A stretch of DNA of 64,000 nt from Euborellia annulipes. Lineage: Eukaryota; Arthropoda; Insecta; Dermaptera; Anisolabididae. The stretch lies in assembly GCA_023213315.1 (NCBI GenBank), contig JAKCPI010005160.1, positions 118,966 to 182,965 of the forward strand, written 5' to 3'. The notes beneath the pieces are model-generated. The model worked only from the letters and a program-made list of their open reading frames with translations. It had not been told where the DNA came from and searched no databases. Numbering within the stretch: position 1 is the first letter of the stretch; every line of letters starts with the position of its first letter. Below, piece by piece: positions 33,601 through 44,689 of this stretch. The position numbers and the translations under genes were made by a program.

Positions 33601-35851
33601 CCTCCGGGATATTGAATAACATTCAGACTATTTTAATTTTGATTGTATCTGTCCATCCTTATAAGTAATTTATATATTGAACGAGCAATAGAGACGTTTT
33701 TATTTTACAAATGAAAAAAGTCACTAAACCTGGATTATTTAACTATAAAATACAAATATTCTATTTTCAAGTTATAGTGAAAAAAAAAACTATACTAATA
33801 TAGCCAAATTTCAGCTTTCTAATTCATTGAGAATACAACAAATTTCATAATTAAAAAATTGGTTAGGTAGAGCCTTTCTTGTTTGAAAAGGATGGAATTT
33901 TTTCAACCAATAAACTGTTCATTAACCAGTCAAAATATCGTTTCACAGTCAAAATATCGTTGTAGGTTGTTCTAACATTTAAGCACTTTAATAGATTAAA
34001 AGCTAATTTTTTAATATGTTATTAATCACTATCACATACGTATAAAATAAAATTTTGAAGCAGATCTGTCGCAGGGTCATCATGTAATTAATTATTAAAA
34101 AATTGAAATTTAACATGTAGTCTATGGAGAATGTCGACCAAACGCACACATATCGAATCATATAGCCACTCTTGCATTAGGTAAAAAACAAAATAACTTG
34201 GATTTTATCAATTCACTTAAGTAAAATACGTTAAAAATAAAATGAAAAGTTTCTGACAGGGGCTTTTAAAGATATTTTAACATGAAAGTCAAAAAATTCC
34301 CGAAAATTAGTTATTTTTTAAAAATAAGTAAGTCCCATGACTCAGACCAGTCCGGCAACATCGCATAAAATAATTCGCCTTCACTTACATTTTTTTTTTT
34401 TCAATTTACGATATTTTTCTCCGCAAATCGCCCATTGTGTCTAAATTGATTTGCATTACTCATTGTAATATTATAAATATGCCGCGAAAGCTTGGAGGTC
34501 CTGGTTCGACTCCAGAGGGTGCAATTTTGCTCAATCTTGAGCACAAACATATCTCGCAAATTTGCTATATTAAAAAATAAATTTTATTTATGATTACTTC
34601 TTTCTCTTGTTTTGGGGTTTTGGATACATTTAACTTGTACATCTATACTTAAATCTATTTTTTTTTTCTTCATCTTATACTATTTCGGTATTTTCTGGAT
34701 TCAATCCTACTTAGCAAATAATAAATTTATATGTAGATTAAATTAAAAGAAAAATAAATAATCAAAAATATTTTTTTAATTTCTAATTTGAATATATTTT
34801 TATTATTTTTTTAGCTGCATGAAAAAAATTGTCATTATCAAATAGACCTTACAAGTGAAGATGATAAAGAATCTAATGAAGAGAAATTAGATAAGGAAAA
34901 AGAACAATTCTTTGGCTATTTCAGATTACAAGCCACATCCAAACCCAGAGAGGCGTCTCCGATTAAAAGAAAGACCACGGAATTAAATTCCAATATTTGT
35001 AAAAGAAAACATTCTGACTTGAGTCAATTTTCAAAATGCACAACAATTCCTTTTTCGTCCCCACTTGGTTTAAGTCTTAAGAAAAGAGCTAAAATAACAG
35101 AACCTCCAAAGACTTTACAATTAGATCGAATCGAAAGGTATTGTGGAACGAAATATCCACAAACGAAAAATTTTTTAATTCACCCACTTCCAATTACTTA
35201 TAAAAAGAAAAGACAGTCTTGGACTCATATTTACAAATTTAAACGAAAGGCATATATAAAACAAAGTCGATTATACAATTCCACCAGAGGTAAATATTTT
35301 TTACTTATTTTTTATTATAATTTTAATCTAATAAACTATTATAATTTTCAGCTAGTAGATATAAAATGAATAAGTTGTTAAGACAGTGTAAAGAATTACG
35401 AGTGGTTGTGAAGAAATTAACAGAAGAGGAAATTTCAAACCACACAAAAAGAAGACAAAACAAATATTTAAATAAACAATCAACATCAAATCCCATTATT
35501 ATTGATTTGTGTTCTAGTGATGAAGAAAAGGACAATGAAACTGTCATTAAATCCCTTAATAGTACTAAGAAAAGGAACTCTCAATATGAGGGTAAATTAA
35601 AATCCCTAATATTTGATACCTCTTTATTTCCCAATAAATCAAAACAGATACAAAAGACATTTGCAAATAATAAGTCATATTCTTTATATAATAAGGAACT
35701 AGAGGAGAATATTGATAAAGCAAACAGAAGTGATGCTTTAATAGGTAAACTCTACCATCGTATAAATAATGTAAATTGTGTTAAAAAACGAAAACTAAGG
35801 GAAACGAATGTTATGGTCCTACCTTCTTCGCAAGTATTACCTTTGTTATAG
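30608..35851 (+). CDS. NRF1/Ewg-like segment plus C2H2-finger nuclear protein, six exons, 523 aa
   Basis: Exons 30608-30715, 32655-32789, 33109-33306, 33374-33529, 34815-35289 and 35352-35851 join in phase (1572 bases) with consensus GT-AG borders. Exons 2-3 encode PPKWWDPKIPYKIPL, RPRKLQ and DWLARLKRLVNRCYTYHG. The WW, P, W, L, V, CY and HG spacing resembles the DNA-binding region of NRF1/erect wing. Exons 4-5 form one C2H2 finger (YLCDNCDEEFSTLGEAKLHE, then KNCH) split by an intron. The C-terminal third is basic with KRK clusters and contains IIIDLCSSDEE, a classic SUMO-interaction motif. It is probably nuclear and chromatin- or DNA-associated. I cannot name the family surely; it is not a canonical NRF1 (short N-terminus, added finger). 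The TAG stop is supplied by an inserted MITE. The ATG follows an acceptor, so the 5' UTR is spliced. Confidence 0.8.
30716..32654. other. NRF1-like intron 1 with repeats
   Basis: It holds a TCTGGTGTGAC-family repeat at about 30780-30960, related low-complexity sequence to 32270, and a CATGGGC-type MITE at about 32274-32425, inverted relative to that at 12793. No exon was recognised. Confidence 0.5.
33530..34814. other. NRF1-like intron 4 with tRNA-like fragment
   Basis: Mostly A/T-rich. Around 34478-34535 a B-box-like GGTTCGACTCC in GGAGGTCCTGGTTCGACTCC suggests a tRNA-derived fragment; no A-box or cloverleaf is evident. Confidence 0.45.
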
Positions 35852-36174
35852 GGTCCGACCGAAACAAGATTTTCAACCGAAACCGAGTATTCGGCCTCAA
35901 CCTTAGTTTCGGCCGAAACCGAAACTTGTATTTCCTATACAAAATTTTTTCATTTTAGCTTTTTTTTTTTTTTGAACTTTTTTTCCCTCCCGTGAAAATT
36001 TTTTTTCTCCCTCAAATTCAAATCATTTGACCTTTTTTTTTTTTTTTGCATGCGAGTCTCATCCCATCTTTTCAGACTCAGGTTTCGGCTACTTTTTGGC
36101 CGAAACCGAAACTACGGCCGAAACCATGATTTTTGGCCGAAACTGGCCGAAACCGAATATTCGGTCGGTTCCTA
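35849..36174. mobile_element. hAT-like MITE inserted at the stop codon of the NRF1-like gene
   Basis: The termini TAGGGTCCGACCGAA and TTCGGTCGGTTCCTA are inverted repeats. They are flanked by CTTTGTTA (35841-35848) and CTTTGTTG (36175-36182), an 8-bp duplication with one mismatch. The interior is built of GGCCGAAACCGAAA-type repeats on both strands. Its first three bases are the TAG stop of the upstream ORF. Confidence 0.85.
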
Positions 36175-36182
36175 CTTTGTTG

Positions 36183-37060
36183 TAATACGTAATACTTGAT
36201 TCATAAGTTGTGGAGTTTCTCTGCACTGTTACCTTAAAGTAGGGATAGTCATCCATTTTTACCGACCGCCCATTTATGTTTAAAAAATTTATACAGCAGG
36301 ATTACAGAAAGTTTTTTTTTTTTTTTTTTTTTTTTTATTTAAATTAAATAGCCTCGGACAATTCTCCATTTGGCCATCTTATTTAAAATCAAAGAACTTA
36401 AAAGATAAAACAACCTTGATGATATCAGGAATCTTATAAATAAATGACTTGCACTCTAACTATTGAAAGATGATAGCAGGATTCTTATACTCGTAGGACA
36501 GGGGACTTTGAGACTAATTTCTCCCTAGAGAACTTCATGTTTGTTTTTCGAACATCAAAGGAAAAATTACAGAAAGAGCATATAATAATAATTACTTACC
36601 AAGCACTTTATGTTGGTTCTATCATTAATTTCATATTGTCATCTTTTTAAAGTGAAACTTTATTTTTATCGACACAAATTTTTTCTCTTCTATCAGCATG
36701 TCGCGTTACATGTCGTGACGTCAAGCCGTGACGTCACAAGCCGTGAGTCAGGTGACGTCACAAGCCGAGACGTCATAAGTCGTGACGTCACCAACGACTC
36801 GACCCGGTTTCTTTGCATAGATCCGAAACTACTGGTCCGATTTTCATGGTGTTTTTTTTAATGGGTAGAAAATTATCCAGGGGTGGTTTTAGGATATCGT
36901 TATATCAAATTAGGGGTAGGGGAACTCCCCCCTCCTTAAATTTATTTTTCTCTCGATTTTAATAAAATTTAAAATGACGCTTTTCTATGGTGTAAATAAT
37001 TAAAAAATGGTATTTCAGACCTCAGAATGTTCTATCGGACCCACCAGGGGACCTCCCCCC
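36183..37060. other. Intergenic with T-tract and CRE-like tandem sites
   Basis: A T-homopolymer is at about 36311-36336 and a TGACGTCA cluster at 36716-36790. At 36925-36975 is a segment repeated after the next MITE (38056-38104). No gene. Confidence 0.55.
36716..36790. repeat. Tandem TGACGTCA (CRE-like) repeats
   Basis: Four exact TGACGTCA octamers (36716, 36729, 36753, 36783) and near-matches lie in 75 bp, within GTGACGTCACAAGCC-like units. It is a short tandem array with CREB/ATF-type palindromes. Confidence 0.85.
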
Positions 37061-38054
37061 AGTGGCGTAACCAGGGGGGGGCGAGGGGGGGCTCGAGCCC
37101 CCCCCCCCCGCCCCAGGCGCATCGAGCCCTTGGCGCCCCCCGAAACCGGCATAGGCGCCCTACAGCCTCTAAAATATAGCCCAGCGTATGTGATTTTATC
37201 ATATTCTTTTCATCGATTGTCTTAAAAAATTGATTGTTTTCTTTTAAAATTATATTACAACTTGAATTCTACTATTTTAAATGAATTTAATTCCAAAAAT
37301 AATAAATAACGTATATAGAGGCTTTATAATTAAAATTTTTTTTATTTTGCAATATATAAGCCTTAATTTGATGTTTTAAGGCTGTGGAGATTTACTCAGG
37401 ATTCGTATAAGCTTTAATATTTAATTTTTTGGAATTCAAAACTTTTTTAAGCATGAAGGATTTGAGCTATGAGACTGAAATATTATATTTAAGTTAAACA
37501 CCCCCGGGACCGTGAAAATAAGCTTTTAATCAAAATCGGCCAAAAAGTACTAGTATTTTACTGATGTAGTTTTTCAGTTTTTTTCGATTTTCTCAAAATG
37601 AAAGGGCTTTTACGATTCTTCAGGCCCGCCCGAGCCCGCCCGGAATTTTTTCAAACCCGCCCATTCCCGCCCGAGATTTACTGAATGAATGAACGAATGT
37701 CTAGCAATTTTTAAATAAAATCGCATTTGCATGCCCGTCGAAATAAAATACTCTATTTTAAAAAGTTTTTATTCTTTGATATTTTCCCGAAAACTGAATA
37801 GTTTTTGAAATAATCAAAGAAGAAAACGACATTTTTCGTAAAAGCAAAGAAAAATCAAAACAAAATCATACAGGTGTCATTAAAAAACATGTAAACAAAT
37901 TCGCTGAGAAAACTAGATGCAAGAAATTTGCCCGCCGAAGGCGGCAATTGCTCGCCGAAGGCGAGCAAGGGGGTCCAGGAGCGGAGCCCCCTGGAAAATC
38001 GGCGCCCTAGTTGAGCTTCGCCCCCCCCGCCCTCAAAGGCTGGTTACGCCGCTG
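37061..38054. mobile_element. hAT-type non-autonomous element, ~1 kb
   Basis: The ends (C)AGTGGCGTAACCAG and CTGGTTACGCCGCTG are inverted repeats, flanked by CTCCCCCC at 37053-37060 and 38055-38062. The interior has no transposase. Related ends occur at 28800-28815 and 55422. Confidence 0.78.
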
Positions 38055-38203
38055 CTCCCCCCTAAAATTTATTTTTCTCTCGATTTTAATAAAATTTAAA
38101 ATGAAATTATAAAAAAAAATAATTGTGAGATTTAATTTTTCAAAAAAACGCGATTTTAATACCCTTAAATGAATAATTTTCAGTTCAACGCCTTCGATTC
38201 GAA

Positions 38204-38745
38204 AAAAGTTTCACTTGGAATCAAATGTTTGTTCAATTGGGTTTAAGAATGTAGAATCTGACAATATGGATGATTCCTTTAATGTCAGAAATGTAGTATT
38301 GAGGATTCTTGGGGAGTCTGATGTCGCCGATGTATGAGATTTATGCCATTCTTCTATTAAAATTTGACTTTGTTGTAGAAGCACCCAATAATTTATTTTT
38401 CAACAAATTAAAACGTTCAATTAAATAAGAATTCACTTGATCTTTTTCATTAAGTTTTGTTTGAAGACTTTCAATTTCTTGTTGGAATTTCTTTAAAAGT
38501 GCCTGCTCGGATACAATTTCATTAATTGATGGTGTAATCTTAATATTTTTTGCTCTTAAAGCAAATCCGAGAGTACTAACTGTTTCATCGACAGAAGCTG
38601 GAGTTATGGCACAGATAATGGCTGTTAATGAATTGCCACCCAAGGAATTTTGTAAAATTCTGGTCAGCTTTGAATCCCTATAACTAATATACTGCCTTGT
38701 TTCTTGTTGTTCGCTTAATTGGGAAATCACACAGAAGTATGAAGT
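38204..38745 (-). pseudogene. CENP-E-type kinesin motor exon with frameshift (isolated)
   Basis: After an acceptor (TTTATCAG) at 38746 the exon encodes CVISQLSEQQETRQYISYRD, SKLTRILQNSLGGNSLTAII, CAITPASVDETVSTLGFALR, AKNIKITPSINEI, ALLKKFQQEIESLQTKL and the neck coiled coil. This is the end of a kinesin-7/CENP-E motor (YRDSKLTR, LGGN, FA, AK, the neck). The frame ends at RRMA-TAA (38341). Shifting by one base gives 47 more open codons (EEWHKSHTSATSDSPRIL to FDSK, to about 38204), then a GTGAAA donor-like site. That fits RRxTW in CENP-E with one base lost. The ATP-binding part of the motor is not found within 7.6 kb upstream, before the opposite-strand SUGP1 gene. Probably a dispersed gene fragment; an assembly error or very long introns are possible. 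Confidence 0.72.
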
Positions 38746-39152
38746 CTGATAAATTTTTTAAACAAATCTTCAAAAAAATTCTATTTCAATGTTTTAAAAA
38801 AGTCATTTAATTTAATAAAAAAGAAAGTAGCTTCTTTTTCGGACAAAATTCCTACCGCCCACCAAGAAAGGTGAAACGCGCACCAGTGGGGGGTAGAGAC
38901 CAGGTTGACTACCCCTACCTTAAAGGTTTGTGCATCCCATATCACTCTCGGGGTGCAACGCCCCAGGAGAGGATCAAATCAATAAGCCACTTCGCTCGTA
39001 TACCTGCTCGTAATTTTGTAAAATAGATATCTGTGAAATATTGACACAGATGGAGACGTTATTTGTAGTCTAGACCAGGCCTGTCCAAACCTATGGCCCC
39101 TTGGGGCAGAGTTCTTATTTTGTGACCCATTTGGGTTTTAGAAAGATACTTA
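38746..39152. repeat. Intergenic with SINE-like repeat
   Basis: A GC-richer repeat at about 38850-39010 (CGCCCCAGGAGAGGATCAA, then AATAAGCCACTTCGCTCG) shares motifs with 40100-40350 and 55130-55250 (AGGAGAGGATCAA, GCTTATCCGATAA). This suggests one dispersed family; no ORF. Confidence 0.45.
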
Positions 39153-39649
39153 GGACCAATACACACGGAGCAACTCAAAAAAAAAAAAAAAAAAAAAAAA
39201 ACTTATTGCAGACGCAAGTCGTCAGCCAACCAGTCGAGTTGCAAACTGACATTGCATGCAGCTCTGCACACGGAGCAAATTCAAGTTTCAATCGAATTCA
39301 TTTGACTCTAACCCACTCAGCTGTTTGTTTGATTACTTAATAAAGACATTTTTGGCAATATAAGGGTTTATTTGAGTAATAATAGGCCTAATACATAAAA
39401 ATAATATTGAGATAACTTATATGTTTTATTAAAAATTGCACGAAATATATGTAAAGTCAAGTCAAATGGATTTCGAATTTTTTTAAATTAATAATATATA
39501 GTTTTTAAAATATTCAATTAAGAAATATTTTTTACTTAATGCAGTGTCGCATTCAAATACATATAACCAAACTCAACACAAACTAGTTGGCGATTTGCGT
39601 ATGCAATGAGTTTTTTTTTTCTTTTGAGTTGCTCCGTGTGTATTGAGCC
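39153..39649. mobile_element. PIF/Harbinger-like MITE, TTA target
   Basis: The ends GGACCAATACACACGGAGCA and the inverted copy TGCTCCGTGTGTATTGAGCC are flanked by TTA at 39150-39152 and 39650-39652. About 500 bp with an A-tract and no transposase. A 3-bp TTA duplication suggests PIF/Harbinger. Confidence 0.75.
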
Positions 39650-39716
39650 TTATTTTTTATATATAAAAAAAATCTAATATGTTTTTTAAAGCTTTTGTGG
39701 TTTGTATTATTATTAT

Positions 39717-39935
39717 TATTATGGGAGTTTTTAATTATAGACCACGTTTTATTATTAATTATTTATTAAAAATATAAATACTGTACAACGTTTCGTCTAC
39801 TTATTCTGCAGTCGTTTTCAAGTATTGGGCACTTGCTCCGACTCAAGTGAAATGCAGAATAAGCAGTCGAAATGTTGTACAGTATTTATATTTTTAATAA
39901 ATAATTAATAACAAACTCCCATAATAATAAAAATC
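39717..39935. repeat. Inverted repeat (Penelope-type termini), ~85-bp arms
   Basis: Arms at about 39721-39800 and 39850-39932 face each other (TTATTAAAAATATAAATACT and its complement). The inner GAAACGTTGTAC/GTACAACGTTTCG motifs recall hammerhead repeats, but the CTGANGA box reads CTGCAGA. A partial copy lies at about 53210-53290. Confidence 0.6.
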
Positions 39936-40084
39936 TAATAATACTCATGGCTTTTAAAGTCTTAATTTTTAAATATTTGAGTTGTAATTTTATAAACCTA
40001 ACATTTTCAGGAAAGTTACAACTATTATTATTATTGTAATTAAAAATATTAATTATAAGTTTTCAAACATTTCCCATAGACCTA

Positions 40085-40355
40085 TATATGATTGATTGAT
40101 TTGATGTTGTGGGGCTTCTCTACACTGCGACCTTAAAGATCTATTCCTGGTACAAGAGCCCAGGAGAGGATCAATCTAGGAATGGTTCATGCCCATCCCT
40201 CAGGCCCTTGGTGCCTGAAACTGGAGAGGATTATATTCCCATTGCTCCAATAGAGAGACTCAGCTTGGTTGGATTTTTGCTCCAAGGCAAGTTCAATCTT
40301 ACCTCGAATTACTAAGCCCCAGCTTATCCGATAAGCCACGTCTCTTCCTCTATAT
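40085..40355. repeat. SINE-like dispersed repeat
   Basis: Starts near GATTGATTTGATG and ends near GCTTATCCGATAAGCCACG. Shares blocks with 38850-39010 and 55130-55250. No clear pol III boxes. Confidence 0.45.
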
Positions 40356-40405
40356 ATGATAGATATAATTTATTAACATGTAACTCACCAGGACTGTGCA
40401 AATAG

Positions 40406-42562
40406 TAGTTGGAAGGTGATAGGTCTTTTCAGCCCAAATAAAATATATAAATAATTTATATATTTATTTTATTAAAGATCTCAGACCGTCAGGTTTCGGC
40501 TGCTCTGCTGTAAGCCTTCCTCAGTGAGGACTGGATCTAAATGGCAGAATATAATAAATTAAAAATTAAGTAGTTGATAATAGAAGTGGCTGTTCAGCGA
40601 TTAGAATGATGAAGGAAGAGAGGATGTCAGCCAAAAAAGGAGCCTCTATCGAATAAAAATCTCCAATTAGAAGACGTTTGGACGTTCTGACAACTGATAT
40701 GCAAATTTTGTATTTTTATATAATTTTGTATATGTTTATATATAACAACTCTATCTGCATCTCAATGGTGTGCACCTTGAGATTGCCAATAATGTAAGAT
40801 CTGATGTTTTTTATAATTTAAAAAATATTTTATGTTGTATTACAATTATTATTTATGCTCATTTCAGCTCTAAAGAACTGATGATGGATTTATCTAATTA
40901 AACCCGAAACGTCTTCTAATTGGAGATTTTTATTCGATAGAGGCTCCTTTCTTGGCTGACATCCTCTCTTCCTTCATCATTCTAAAAATTAAGTAATTGA
41001 TTTTAATTTAGAATTATAAATTATATATTTACCTATAAGTTGAGTATTATATTCGCATTTAGATCCATTATATTGAAAAATCTGAGAGTCACATTAATAA
41101 AAAATGCCATGCATACAAACATCACTTTGCTCGTCATTCATATAATGAACAAGTTCAAATTTTATATTTAAATAAATATTTCATAAAAGAGTAGCTGAGG
41201 GGATTAACCTGACATCTAGCGGTCTTATCAATTTACACTTATATAAATAAAAATAAATTTAAATTTACACAAAAACACATTTCTGAATACATTTTAGGAC
41301 AATGTAGTTTGTATACATCAATATAATAACTCTTATCTATTTCATAAATTGTATAGTCTACTGATGATGCCAGTATAATTTTCACTAAGATTTTCGGTGG
41401 AGCTTTTAAAATTTATGGAAGAGTTTCTTAATATTTGCACATGTGCTGCCTCCTTGAATTTTCTTTTTCTTCTATTTTTTCATAACATATTATCTTCGTA
41501 TTTTCGTAATCCATCTCGTGATTTAGATCCAGACAATTAATTGACAACGCCGATTTCGGCTGTTTGTTTTTAAAATGTGTTAAAATGTTCTTTAAGACGA
41601 ACTTTTAAAGGTCGTTTCAGGATTTTTGTTTTCTTGTCATTTTTTGCATTCAATTTTATAAACAAGTTGTTTTTGTTCAAAGGTTTTAATTTTGCTTTTG
41701 TTAGAAAATAGCGGGCGCAGTGCCTTCTCAGATTTAATGCCAAATTTTATTTGTTCTTTTTTTAATTCTTTACTAATCCTTTCTGTTAATTCTGGAATAT
41801 AGGTGATGGAGCCATAAAACACGACGGGAGGATTAGTGATGGTGGTGTGTTTTTCTGCGATTGCTTTCTTTCTAATTTGATATCAAAATTGCGTATTTGT
41901 TTTAAGTTTAGATGTTTTGGATAGCCTTTTTTTTGACATATTTTTATAAGATTTTCTAAATTTTTGTTTATATAGTCTGAATGACATATATTTTTAATTC
42001 TGAATATCTCATTAGTTTTTGATTTATCGGTTGTTCTGATTTAAAATTTATCATCCTATTACTTTTAGATGGTTTTATAAATAGATCTGTTTTTATACTG
42101 CCTCCAACTCTTTATTAGAATGTCAAGAAAATTAATTTCATTATTGGATTCTTTTTCAATTGTGAAGACAATGTTTGGATGATATTTGTTTAGAGATGCC
42201 AAGAAATTTATTGTGTTGTTTTCTTTTAGTATGCAAATCGAGTCATCTACATATTGATAGTATATTTTGTAATTTTGTTTAGTTATAATGTTTTCGTATA
42301 TATCATCAAGAACCAAATCTAATAAATAGGCGATATTTTCGAACCCGCCGGTAGTCCTGATATTTGCTCATAGAAGGAACCTTGAAATTCAAAGAAATTG
42401 TTATCCAGAATTAATTGTATCTCCTCCATAAAAATGTTCTTCATTTAATGTTGTCAGTTCCGAAACCTGACGGTCTGAGATCTAATAGATTTTTAATAAA
42501 ATAAATATATAAATTATTTATATATTTTATTTGGGCTGAAAAGACCTATCACCTTCCAACTA
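40406..42562 (-). mobile_element. Penelope-like element with inverted ends
   Basis: Inverted arms at about 40406-40520 and 42450-42562 (TAGTTGGAAGGTGATAGGTC) bound the element. On the minus strand, 42316-42065 carries an RT palm with YYQYVDDSICI and NEINFLDI, followed through frame breaks by 41822-41637 (RISKELKKEQIKFG and QKQLVYKIECKK, the part leading into GIY-YIG). A second facing repeat pair (about 40604-40686 and 40906-40988) with a hammerhead sits at the 3' side. Stops and frameshifts indicate a dead copy. The RT sequence is unlike the 18.4-kb element, so two Penelope lineages are present. Confidence 0.82.
40874..40917 (+). ncRNA. Candidate minimal hammerhead ribozyme in Penelope repeat
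   Basis: AGAA, CTGATGA (40878-40884), stem II GG-TTTA/TAAA-CC with one bulged A, GAAAC (40906-40910), GTC (40911-40913), TTCT. Both core boxes and the GUC site are intact, and stem I AGAA/TTCT is four pairs. This matches the short-stem-III hammerheads of Penelope-like elements. Confidence 0.58.
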
Positions 42563-42576
42563 TAATTTATTAATTT

Positions 42577-43797
42577 CAGTGCCGGATTAAATAAGATGGA
42601 GGCCCTTAGCAGACGACATCTCGGGGCCTTGTCAGCTAATAATTAATTTTTTTAATGTAGAAAGTGGCTGTGAAGAATTGAATAAAGGATTGAAGAGGAA
42701 AGCAGCCAGGCAGGGAGCCTCTATTAAATTTACGCAAAACGTTTAGGCCGATTTAATCATGCCATCTTCAGTTGCTTTGGAGTTTTTTAGTAAATAGTGT
42801 TGTTAATAGTCTGTTCATAAGCTTATTAATTTTACAATAGCCTATATGTATAAATAAATGAGAGAATTTCGAAAAATGTCTCTTCGTAAAGACTCTCATC
42901 ATACCATGTAATTATTTACATTGTTATTTATACACATAGGCTATTGTCAAATTAATAAGCTTATGAACAGACTATTGACAACTCTATTTACTAAAAAAAA
43001 ACACTAATGCAACTGAAAACGTTTCGTTTTGCGTAAAAGGAGTTTAATTTAATAGAGGCTCCTGCCTGGCTGCTTTCCTCTTCAATCCTTTATTCAATAA
43101 TTAATTTTAATAAATTTTTTTTTATTTTATTTTAATTTTTAATATCTTCATTTAATATATAAATATATCAGGGGCGTATAAGGGAGGGACCGAGGGGCCA
43201 GTGCCTCTCCCCCCCCCCCCACTCCCAGAAATGTTCAAAATGTCCCCACGGTGCTCGTGGAAAAATCAAAATTTATATACATTTTAAAAATTTTCATAAA
43301 GCATTTCCCATTGAATATAACATTATATCATTTTAAAATATAAGGGGGAGGGATAAATCTTCAAAAATGAGTTCCTCCCCCTCCCCACGAAAAAAAATTA
43401 TATATCGACGTTATAATTAGTAAAGTGCCTAACTCCATTTTTGTTTATTTTTCAAGAGAGCCAAAAAACATTTCATTGTCATTATTAGAGCCAATGTTAT
43501 TACTTTTCGTGAGGCAACTGAAAAATTTGAATAACGCTCTTCCCAGTTCAGGGCATAAGGAGAATGATATTTTTCAACAGATAATACAAAAAAATGATTT
43601 TCGAAAAAGTGGAGTTAGACACTTTTCTACTGGGAGGGTCGATATACTCCTCTGCGATGTTTGCCACTTTTACCAGGGCTCGCGAGTTCGCATCCTCTAA
43701 TCCAAGAGTTAAAAAAAAATAAATCTAAGCGGGGCCCCTAAAAGGCGTGGGGCCCATAGGCGATCGCCTACTTTGCCTAATGGGAAATCCGGCACTG
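42577..43797. mobile_element. hAT-type non-autonomous element carrying a nested Penelope-type repeat
   Basis: The ends CAGTGCCGGATTAA and TCCGGCACTG are inverted repeats, flanked by ATTAATTT (42569-42576) and ATTAAATT (43798-43805), one mismatch. Inside, an inverted pair (about 42660-42740 and 43020-43105, GGAAAGCAGCCAGGCAGG and complement) with a decayed hammerhead (minus, 42745-42780) is a later insertion. Near 43425-43700 a short ORF has no recognised homology. Confidence 0.75.
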
Positions 43798-43805
43798 ATT
43801 AAATT

Positions 43806-44680
43806 GAAATTTACTCTTTCTATAAATTTTTCCCACCCGTGAGATTTTATTAGCCCGATTGAACATTGCTGGTCTAGACTCGCTGAAACGCACGCCAACT
43901 ACTGGATCTACAATAGCCCGTGTTCTGTTTGGCATATGGAGCAGCGCGGGCAGATTACTTTCTGTTTGCCAAGATCTTAAATGATATATATATATATATA
44001 TAGATGTTAAAAATTCTTTTAATTTAAATATTCATTTCAATATGTCAAATAAAAAAAAATGCAATTGTTTAATAATAAATATATATGTTAATTAATAAAT
44101 GAAATCTATTATTTTTTTGGCTAATGTCTTAAATCTTCTTTTTGGTGCAACTTGATTCATTCATTCTCTTTTTTTTTCTTACCTTCGGCGATCAAAAGTT
44201 GTGTACTGTGCTGTCACACCAGATTTTTTTTTTGTCGACATATATATATAGTTTCCCATAGCACCTTAGTTCCTAACTTGACCACTTGTATTTCATTAAA
44301 GTGTACTTCAAACAGGTTTTTGGAAAAAACTTATTAATATACTTTTTAAAGGGTATATAGGAGATAGTTGATTTATGATTTTTAATCAAAATCGTTAAAG
44401 TCAATTTTGTGAAAATCGAAAAAAACTGAAAAAGTATATTAGTAAAGTGTACTTTAAACAATTTTCACGAAATATACTTTTTTAAAGAGCATTTAAAAGA
44501 TAGTTGATTTATGAATTTATGAAAATGGCCCGTCAAGTCTGTCTGCGGCCCTGCATAGATTTATGATTAAAAATTGAGTTTTTTTTTACAAAATTTTGTC
44601 GCTACCCCTAACCGTATGAATTTCCACAGACGTAAAGTTGACAGAGGGGATTGGCTACCATTCCAGTGAAATAAATAGAG
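43806..44680. repeat. Intergenic repeats incl. TCTGGTGTGAC family
   Basis: A repeat at about 44190-44470 contains TTGTGTACTGTGCTGTCACA, a CCAGA plus T-tract boundary and AGTTTCCCATAGCACCTTAG. It is shared with 2.2, 30.8, 52.7 and 53.7 kb. No gene. Confidence 0.5.
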
Positions 44681-44689
44681 ACGGGGTCT

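Noticed and set aside
34478..34535. A functional tRNA gene
   Set aside because: Only a B-box-like motif is visible; no acceptor stem, A-box or anticodon arm could be drawn.
43425..43700. 91-codon ORF inside the hAT element
   Set aside because: No similarity recognised and no splice or start context; kept only as a remark in the element entry.
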